Source: JAKLFA01 sp038222225
GTDB taxonomy: Bacteria > Omnitrophota > Gorgyraeia > Zapsychrales > JANLHA01
Length of the DNA stretch: 64,000 bases
Direction: 5' to 3'
Assembly (NCBI GenBank): GCA_038222225.1
Contig: JBBRHV010000004.1
Location: 20,972 to 84,971, forward strand
This document shows, in pieces, positions 58,981-64,000 of this stretch; within the stretch, counting starts at the first letter, position 1; every line of letters starts with the position of its first letter. The notes beneath the pieces were generated by a model. It had not been told where the DNA came from, searched no databases, and worked only from the letters and a program-made list of their open reading frames with translations. The position numbers and the translations under genes are program-made.

Positions 58981-59649
58981 TTACTGCTGTTTCGGACTTG
59001 GCTGAACACCCTTTTGCTTTTCGGGGATGATCAGGCCATGATTGATCCAGACCTTCACACCGATCAGCCCGTATGTTGTGACTGCTTCAGTAAAACCATA
59101 ATCGATATCTGCCCGAAGGGTCTGAAGCGGTATTGAACCTTCATGGTAAGTTTCCCGACGAGCCATTTCAGCGCCGCCCAATCGTCCGGAAACTGCAATC
59201 TTAATGCCAACGACTCCAGATTGACGAGACTGATCAATGGCGCGCTTCACTGCTCTTCGAAAAGCAACCCGCTTTTCCAGCTGAAAGGCCACATTTTGCG
59301 CAACAAGCTGAGCTTCAAGAGCCGGATTTTTGATTTCAATGATATCCACAGAAATGTCTCTCGGCGTAATCTTGGCAAGCTCGCCCTTCAGGCGATCAAT
59401 ATCCGCGCCACGCCGTCCAATAATAACCCCCGGACGCGCTGTCGCGATCTTGATCTTGATTTGCTCACCCATGCGCTCAATATTGACATACGCCACAGAT
59501 GCATGAGCAAAACGCTTTTTAATAAACTCGCGAATTCTAAAATCTTCCCTAATATTATTGGCATAATCCTTGCGGTCAGCGTACCACAGACTTCGCCAAT
59601 TTTTGTTAATTCCAATTCGTAAGATGTATGGATGTACTTTTTGTCCCAC
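58981..59649 (-). CDS. rpsC: 30S ribosomal protein S3
   Basis: A 222-residue S3 with the KH domain (PGVIIGRRGADIDRLKGEL) and the C-terminal ISGRLGGAEMARRE-type motif (AVSGRLGGAEMARRETYHE). It forms part of the mRNA entry channel. Confidence 0.97.
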   Translation of the reverse strand: MGQKVHPYILRIGINKNWRSLWYADRKDYANNIREDFRIREFIKKRFAHASVAYVNIERMGEQIKIKIATARPGVIIGRRGADIDRLKGELAKITPRDISVDIIEIKNPALEAQLVAQNVAFQLEKRVAFRRAVKRAIDQSRQSGVVGIKIAVSGRLGGAEMARRETYHEGSIPLQTLRADIDYGFTEAVTTYGLIGVKVWINHGLIIPEKQKGVQPSPKQQ

Positions 59650-59661
59650 TTAAGCTCACTC

Positions 59662-59997
59662 CTATTTAGTGATCAGATCCAACTCGATCGTTAAATGTGT
59701 CGTGCGTTTTAGAATTACCAGTGCCCGTCCAAACGGTGCCGAGCGGTAACGCTTCCATGACGGACCTTGGTCAGCCGTGATCTTCGAAATAAAAAGCTGG
59801 TCTTCTTCCAGTCCTTTTTGTTTCGCATTACTGACAGCAGAGTCCAGGATCTTCTGAATCTTACCTGCGGCTCCTTTAGAAACCTGCGTCAAGATCGTCT
59901 TTGATGTTGAGATGTTCTTTCCCCGAATAAGATCAATAACCAATCTGACCTTTGTTGGAGAAACCCGAATATGTTGTCCCTTAGCTTGTGCTATCAT
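59662..59997 (-). CDS. rplV: 50S ribosomal protein L22
   Basis: A 111-residue L22 (HIRVSPTKVRLVIDLIRGKN, APFGRALVILKRTTHLTIEL). The hairpin region reaching the exit tunnel is present. Confidence 0.96.
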   Translation of the reverse strand: MIAQAKGQHIRVSPTKVRLVIDLIRGKNISTSKTILTQVSKGAAGKIQKILDSAVSNAKQKGLEEDQLFISKITADQGPSWKRYRSAPFGRALVILKRTTHLTIELDLITK

Positions 59998-60022
59998 TAT
60001 TTAATCACCACTTTTGAGATCA

Positions 60023-60310
60023 TTATGTCTTTTGAGGCGCTTTCTTAGCTTTGACCCCACCATGACTTCTAAAGGTGCGGGTTTGAGCCAGCTCGCCGAA
60101 TTTAAATCCCACCATGTTTTCCGTAATATAAATCGGAATATGCTTACGGCCATCATGAATTGCAACTGTGTATCCAACAAACTCCGGTGTAACCGTAGAA
60201 CGGCGTGACCAGGTTTTTATCGGCTCTTTTCTGCCTGATTCTTCCATCCGTCTGACTTTCACCAGAAGCGATTCATCAACGAATGGACCTTTTTTAATCG
60301 AACGTGGCAT
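60023..60310 (-). CDS. rpsS: 30S ribosomal protein S19
   Basis: A 95-residue S19 (MPRSIKKGPFVDESLLVKV, GRKHIPIYITENMVGFKFGE, TRTFRSHGG). It lies one base after rplB. Confidence 0.97.
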   Translation of the reverse strand: MPRSIKKGPFVDESLLVKVRRMEESGRKEPIKTWSRRSTVTPEFVGYTVAIHDGRKHIPIYITENMVGFKFGELAQTRTFRSHGGVKAKKAPQKT

Positions 60311-60311
60311 A

Positions 60312-61148
60312 TTACTTCGTCCTTCTCTTAACGATCATTTGATCAGAATATTTACGACGCTTTCTCGTTTTCAGACCCTTGGTTGCTTTACCCCATGGCG
60401 TCACTGGATGAGGATTCCCTTGAGGAGCCTTTCCTTCACCACCACCGTGAGGATGGTCAACCGGATTCATCGCCACCCCGCGAACATGACCACGTCGTCC
60501 TAACCAACGAGAACGGCCAGCCTTACCCAATGAAATGGATTCATGCTCAACATTGCCGATTTGGCCGATAGTCGCCCGGCAAGCAACCGGAACCTTTCGA
60601 ATCTCGCTGGACGGCATCCGTAAAAGAGCAAATCCGCCCTCTTTAGCCATCAGCTGCGCCGAGGTCCCCGCAGAACGAGCAAGCTGTCCGCCTTTTCCAG
60701 GGTGCAACTCAATGTTGTGAATAGCCGTCCCCAACGGAACCTTGGTCAACGGCATGCAATTTCCTGGATTGATCTCAATATCCTGTTCATGCGTGCTCAT
60801 AACCTGATCGCCAACCTTCAATTCCAACGGCGCCAGAATATAATTTTTTTCCTGATCCGGATACTGGATGAGCGCAATACGCGCACTACGATTAGGATCA
60901 TATTCAATGGCTACGACATCTGCCGCATCCTGCAAACGTCGCCTTTTAAAATCAATGATCCTGTACATCCGTTTATGCCCACCGCCGCGGTAACGCGATG
61001 TAATGCGCCCGTTCACGTTGCGTCCCCCGGATTGCTTTAAAGGAGTCAGCAATGACTTTTCCGGCTTGGATTTTGTAATCTCAGCAAAATCCGAAATTGC
61101 GGTGTGCCGTAATCCATTTGTTGTTGGTTTAAATTTTTTTATACCCAC
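60312..61148 (-). CDS. rplB: 50S ribosomal protein L2
   Basis: A 278-residue L2 (NGRITSRYRGGGHKRMYRIID, GVAMNPVDHPHGGGEG) with the His of the peptidyl-transferase-centre motif. The standard length is 275. Confidence 0.97.
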   Translation of the reverse strand: MGIKKFKPTTNGLRHTAISDFAEITKSKPEKSLLTPLKQSGGRNVNGRITSRYRGGGHKRMYRIIDFKRRRLQDAADVVAIEYDPNRSARIALIQYPDQEKNYILAPLELKVGDQVMSTHEQDIEINPGNCMPLTKVPLGTAIHNIELHPGKGGQLARSAGTSAQLMAKEGGFALLRMPSSEIRKVPVACRATIGQIGNVEHESISLGKAGRSRWLGRRGHVRGVAMNPVDHPHGGGEGKAPQGNPHPVTPWGKATKGLKTRKRRKYSDQMIVKRRTK

Positions 61149-61160
61149 GACTTTAAATCC

Positions 61161-61439
61161 TTAAGTTGCGTTTATTGAATGACCTTCTTTTAAAGAAACA
61201 ATTGCTTTCTTCCAAGGTGTTGTATACCCCAGATCCCGTCTCACTCGTTTGCGCTTGGCAGCGACAGTCATCACATTGACTGTATCAACTTTAACACCGT
61301 AAACTTCTTCAACGGCTCTTTTGATTTCGATCTTATTAGCACGGGGAGAAACATGAAACACATATTTTCTCTGGGCTTCCAACGCCGAACTTTTTTCGGT
61401 CCGGATTAATGTCTGAATAATATCGTAGCTTGTAATCAT
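61161..61439 (-). CDS. rplW: 50S ribosomal protein L23
   Basis: A 92-residue L23 (SYDIIQTLIRTEKSS, YVFHVSPRANKIEIKRAVEEVYGV). The ATG at 61439 is used, since upstream codons overlap rplD. It docks trigger factor and SRP at the tunnel exit. Confidence 0.95.
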   Translation of the reverse strand: MITSYDIIQTLIRTEKSSALEAQRKYVFHVSPRANKIEIKRAVEEVYGVKVDTVNVMTVAAKRKRVRRDLGYTTPWKKAIVSLKEGHSINAT

Positions 61440-61449
61440 ATGTTTGCTC

Positions 61450-62076
61450 TTATTTGTTAATTCGGTCCATGACTTTATCAAACGCTGTTTTCGTCATCAA
61501 AAGTGTTTTATTGCGCATAATATCATACGCCGTCACATCCTCGGCTCGCAAAATTTCAAAACGCGGAATATTGCGTCCGACCAATTTTACACTATCATCG
61601 CATCCATCCAAAAGGCCCAATGTCTTTCCTTGGACCTGAAGAATTTTCAAGATCTCTGCGAACTCTTTGGTCTTAGTGAATTTATCCGTCAAATCATCAA
61701 GCAGAATAATTTGCTTGGCCTTCATTTTTGCGTTGATACTTTCCCTCAAAGCCGCCCGTCTGATCTTTTTCGGGATGGAATAGCTGAAATCTCTAGGATG
61801 CGGCCCGAATACCGTACCGCCGCCGATAAACTGAGGGGCGCGGATCGTACCTTGGCGAGCACGGCCTGTCCCCTTCTGACGGTAAGGCTTCTTTCCTCCG
61901 CCGGAAACATCAGAACGCTCTTTGGTCGAAAGTGTTCCCTGACGCAAGGAAGCACGATACATCACAACAGCCTGATGAAGAATATCCTGATTGACAGACT
62001 TGCCGAAAACCTCATCTGAAAACTCGAGCTCAGCTTTTTTCTTTCCCTTTTTATCTAAAACAGGCATCATAACCAT
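61450..62076 (-). CDS. rplD: 50S ribosomal protein L4
   Basis: A 208-residue L4 with the loop region GGGKKPYRQKGTGRARQGTI and GGGTVFGPHPRDFSY. In E. coli L4 represses its own operon. Confidence 0.97.
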   Translation of the reverse strand: MVMMPVLDKKGKKKAELEFSDEVFGKSVNQDILHQAVVMYRASLRQGTLSTKERSDVSGGGKKPYRQKGTGRARQGTIRAPQFIGGGTVFGPHPRDFSYSIPKKIRRAALRESINAKMKAKQIILLDDLTDKFTKTKEFAEILKILQVQGKTLGLLDGCDDSVKLVGRNIPRFEILRAEDVTAYDIMRNKTLLMTKTAFDKVMDRINK

Positions 62077-62078
62077 GG

Positions 62079-62789
62079 CTACTTCTTACCTTTCGCCTTC
62101 GCTTTACTTTGTTTCATCGGGTTACGATTCTTCGCCAAGTTCACCGGTTTATCATCAAGTGAACGATACGCTTTCTTTTTGGAACGGTTGATTTCAACAA
62201 CCGCATTCGTAGCCCCAGGGATTGCGCCCTTGATCAATAAAATATTATTTTTGACATCCACTTCTATGACCCGCAGGCCCTGAATCGTATTCCTCTCATC
62301 CCCCATATGACCCGGCATCCGCTGTCCTCGAAAGGTGCGTGACGGACAGGCGCTAGAACCAATCGATCCGACTCGGCGATGATGCATCGAACCATGCGCG
62401 GCCGGACCACCGGACCAATGATGCCGTTTCATCCCGCCCTGAAAACCTTTTCCTTTGGAGATCCCTGAGACATCAACAAATTCACCCGCTTTAAAAACGT
62501 CCGCTTTAATCTCTTGCCCGACTTGATACTCAGCATTGTCTGCAGATTCAAATTCGCGAATAATTTTCGTCGGCGCCACACCTGCCTTTTTAAAAAACCC
62601 TTGGTGCGGCTTGTCAACGCGCTGTTCCTTTGCCGGAAGAAATCCAATTGTCACTTTAACTTTTGGCTCACTTTTAAGTTCCAGAATGGGGCAAGGACCA
62701 GCCTCAACAACGGTCACAGGAACCGCATTGCCGTCTTTGTCAAAAACTTGCGTCATGCCTAATTTTTTACCTAATAACCCTCTAATCAT
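62079..62789 (-). CDS. rplC: 50S ribosomal protein L3
   Basis: A 236-residue L3 (MIRGLLGKKLGMTQVFD, GKGFQGGMKRHHWSGGPAAHG, RTFRGQRMPGHMGDE). It carries a Lys-rich C-terminal tail beyond the usual end. The ATG at 62789 has GAGG upstream; a TTG at 62801 is rejected. Confidence 0.96.
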   Translation of the reverse strand: MIRGLLGKKLGMTQVFDKDGNAVPVTVVEAGPCPILELKSEPKVKVTIGFLPAKEQRVDKPHQGFFKKAGVAPTKIIREFESADNAEYQVGQEIKADVFKAGEFVDVSGISKGKGFQGGMKRHHWSGGPAAHGSMHHRRVGSIGSSACPSRTFRGQRMPGHMGDERNTIQGLRVIEVDVKNNILLIKGAIPGATNAVVEINRSKKKAYRSLDDKPVNLAKNRNPMKQSKAKAKGKK

Positions 62790-62827
62790 CTCTTGCCTCA
62801 ATATCGTGTTATATAAGATGCTTCAAT

Positions 62828-63130
62828 TTACTGCTTAATTTCAATATCAACGCCGGCCGGCAAATTTAATTTGCGAAGAGACTCTACTGTTTTGGCCGTC
62901 GGTTCTAAAAGATCAATCAAACGCTTGTGAATCACTAAATGGAACTGCTCACGGGATTTTTTGTTCACGTGCGGCGAACGCAAAACCGTATAGAGTTCTT
63001 TTTTTGTGGGAAGCGGAATCGGTCCGGAAACTTTAGCTCCCGAGCGGATTGCCGTATCAACAATTTCTTGAGCGGATTGATCGATCAGTCTGTGATCATA
63101 AGCTTTTAATTTTAAACGTATTTTTTGCAT
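62828..63130 (-). CDS. rpsJ: 30S ribosomal protein S10
   Basis: A 100-residue S10 (MQKIRLKLKAYDHRLIDQSA, PIPLPTKKELYTVLRSPHVNKKS). The ATG at 63130 is the family start; the open frame runs back toward tuf but is not coding there. A hairpin lies just upstream. Confidence 0.97.
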   Translation of the reverse strand: MQKIRLKLKAYDHRLIDQSAQEIVDTAIRSGAKVSGPIPLPTKKELYTVLRSPHVNKKSREQFHLVIHKRLIDLLEPTAKTVESLRKLNLPAGVDIEIKQ

Positions 63131-63142
63131 GTCTTCTCTCGT

Positions 63143-63178
63143 TTTGACCCCGTTCCCAGGCTTGAGAGCGGGGTCAAA
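63143..63178 (-). promoter_or_regulatory. 10-bp-stem hairpin in the rpsJ leader
   Basis: TTTGACCCCG and CGGGGTCAAA (arms 63143-63152 and 63169-63178) flank a 16-base loop, 12 bases before the rpsJ ATG and within the tuf-rpsJ gap. There is no U tract, so it is more likely a regulatory or processing hairpin, or a repetitive palindrome, than a terminator. Confidence 0.45.
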
Positions 63179-63230
63179 GGTTACCTCATATAATATAATT
63201 GCGTTTTCTGAATAAGCGCGCGCTGTCTTA

Positions 63231-63959
63231 TTACTCCAAGATCTCCGCGACAACGCCTGCACCAACGGTGCGGCCACCCTCGCGAATAGCAAAACGCAAT
63301 TCTTTCTCCATAGCAACCGGTGTGATCAATTCGACGGTTAAATCAATATTATCACCCGGCATACACATCTCAACACCATCCGGCAGAATCGCTGCGCCGG
63401 TCACATCCGTTGTTCTAAAATAAAACTGAGGACGGTATCCTTTGAAAAACGGAGTATGACGTCCACCTTCTTCTTTTGTCAAGACATAAATGGAAGCCTT
63501 GAACTTTTTGTGCGGAGTGATCGAACCCTTCTTAGATAAAACCTGCCCGCGCTCGATCGAATCCTTGTCTACGCCGCGCAATAGTAACCCGACGTTGTCA
63601 CCAGCCTGACCTTCATCAAGCTCTTTACGGAACATCTCAACACCCGTAACAACAGTGACCGAGATACCTTCCTTCATGCCAACGATATCAACTTCCTCGC
63701 CAACCTTAACCCTTCCGCGCTCAATACGACCCGTTGCAACAGTCCCTCGGCCGGAAATTGAAAAAACGTCCTCAACGGCCATCAAAAACGGCTTATCCAA
63801 CTCGCGCGGAGGCTGAAGAATCCACTCATCAACGGCCTTCATCAACTCCATAATGCACTTCGTTTTTTCTGGATCATCCGGATTATTTAAAGCCTCTAAA
63901 GCGCTTCCCCGAACAATGGGTGAATTATCACCATCATACTCGTATTTACTTAACAATTC
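63231..63959 (-). CDS. tuf: Elongation factor Tu (5' end missing)
   Basis: About 243 C-terminal residues of EF-Tu: ELLSKYEYDGDNSPIVRGSAL, then domains 2 and 3 (FSISGRGTVATGRIERGRV, RTVGAGVVAEILE at the end). The G domain with its GTP-binding motifs is missing, because at about 63955-63959 the sequence switches into an inverted copy of its own strand. The apparent ATG at 63965 lies in that inverted part and is not a real start. It is upstream of rpsJ in the usual tuf-S10 order. Confidence 0.93.
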   Translation of the reverse strand, partial: ELLSKYEYDGDNSPIVRGSALEALNNPDDPEKTKCIMELMKAVDEWILQPPRELDKPFLMAVEDVFSISGRGTVATGRIERGRVKVGEEVDIVGMKEGISVTVVTGVEMFRKELDEGQAGDNVGLLLRGVDKDSIERGQVLSKKGSITPHKKFKASIYVLTKEEGGRHTPFFKGYRPQFYFRTTDVTGAAILPDGVEMCMPGDNIDLTVELITPVAMEKELRFAIREGGRTVGAGVVAEILE

Positions 63960-64000
63960 ACCCATTGTTCGGGGAAGCGCTTTAGAGGCTTTAAATAATC
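63881..64000. repeat. Inverted repeat at the window end (arms at least 46 bp)
   Basis: Positions 63955-64000 are the exact reverse complement of 63881-63926, around a 28-base loop (63927-63954). The match reaches the last base, so the arms may be longer outside the window. Both arms come from tuf coding sequence. It looks like a fold-back chimera or assembly turn-around rather than biology. Confidence 0.9.

Noticed and set aside
63955..63965. ATG at 63965 as the start of a short EF-Tu variant
   Set aside because: It lies inside the inverted fold-back; real EF-Tu has a G domain before ELLSKYEYDGD.
63881..64000. Terminal inverted repeat read as a transcription terminator or transposon end
   Set aside because: Both arms are tuf coding sequence and the protein frame breaks exactly at the turn, so an artefact is more likely.
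1..64000. CRISPR arrays, insertion sequences, prophage or rRNA operons
   Set aside because: No regularly spaced repeats, transposase or integrase motifs, phage genes or rRNA sequence were seen; gene content is core-like throughout.

Overview
The window reads as one stretch of a Gram-negative, PVC-type bacterial genome, most likely Candidatus Omnitrophota (formerly OP3) or a close relative; this assignment is an inference. Supporting signs are a small basic protein of the kind known from Chlamydiae and Verrucomicrobia (5048-5308), clear diderm genes (heptose synthesis, LpxL-type acyltransferase, TonB, outer-membrane barrel, ExeA/GspB, PilT), and a fermentative lifestyle suggested by a trimeric [FeFe] hydrogenase. 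Nearly all genes lie on the minus strand; only exeA-gspB (974-2351) and GIDE-LemA (20703-22230) run the other way. Gene density is high, with no gene-free gap above about 250 bases, and I see no insertion sequence, prophage, CRISPR array or rRNA.

Layout. 1-2351: two PilZ proteins, a small zinc-ribbon protein and an ExeA/GspB secretion-assembly pair. 2417-20506 (minus): a long cell-envelope and housekeeping run. Read in transcription order it holds DUF1844, a Trm112-like protein, aroQ, an M24 peptidase, efp, accB, accC, Asp23/AmaP, phosphofructokinase, gmhA, a heptose-phosphate nucleotidyltransferase, thiD2, thiE, tRNA-Gly(CCC), a LysM/LytM lipoprotein, an ATPase, a phosphoesterase, HIT, dGTPase, a degenerate HD-GYP protein, SPOR, the small basic protein, SH3, an M50 protease and aroB. 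A TTGACA-N17-TATTCT promoter stands at its head. 20676-22986: GIDE with an EF-hand plus LemA, then convergent DUF302 and a small membrane protein. 23063-28039: an ArsR-controlled export cluster (RND/MMPL pump, LolA-like periplasmic protein, outer-membrane barrel). 28096-28473: diacylglycerol kinase.

28647-38279 is the most interesting region: a compact seven-gene [FeFe]-hydrogenase operon. In transcription order it is a Cache-HAMP histidine kinase, a response-regulator receiver domain FUSED to the NuoE-like HydC subunit, HydB (NuoF-like), HydA (H-cluster subunit), a stand-alone receiver protein, HydF and HydG. Neither receiver carries a DNA-binding output, so the layout suggests a two-component system that acts directly on the electron-bifurcating hydrogenase complex. 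An inverted repeat lies upstream of the kinase.

38372-46593: envelope glycosyltransferases, TonB, an acyltransferase, an MGDG-synthase-like enzyme, a free-standing lipoyl-domain protein next to lipB, isocitrate dehydrogenase and pilT. 46688-64000: aspC, then the S10-spc-alpha ribosomal superoperon from rplQ back to a truncated tuf, lacking rpmD (L30). The last 120 bases form a 46-bp-arm inverted repeat inside tuf that looks like a fold-back chimera at the sequence end.
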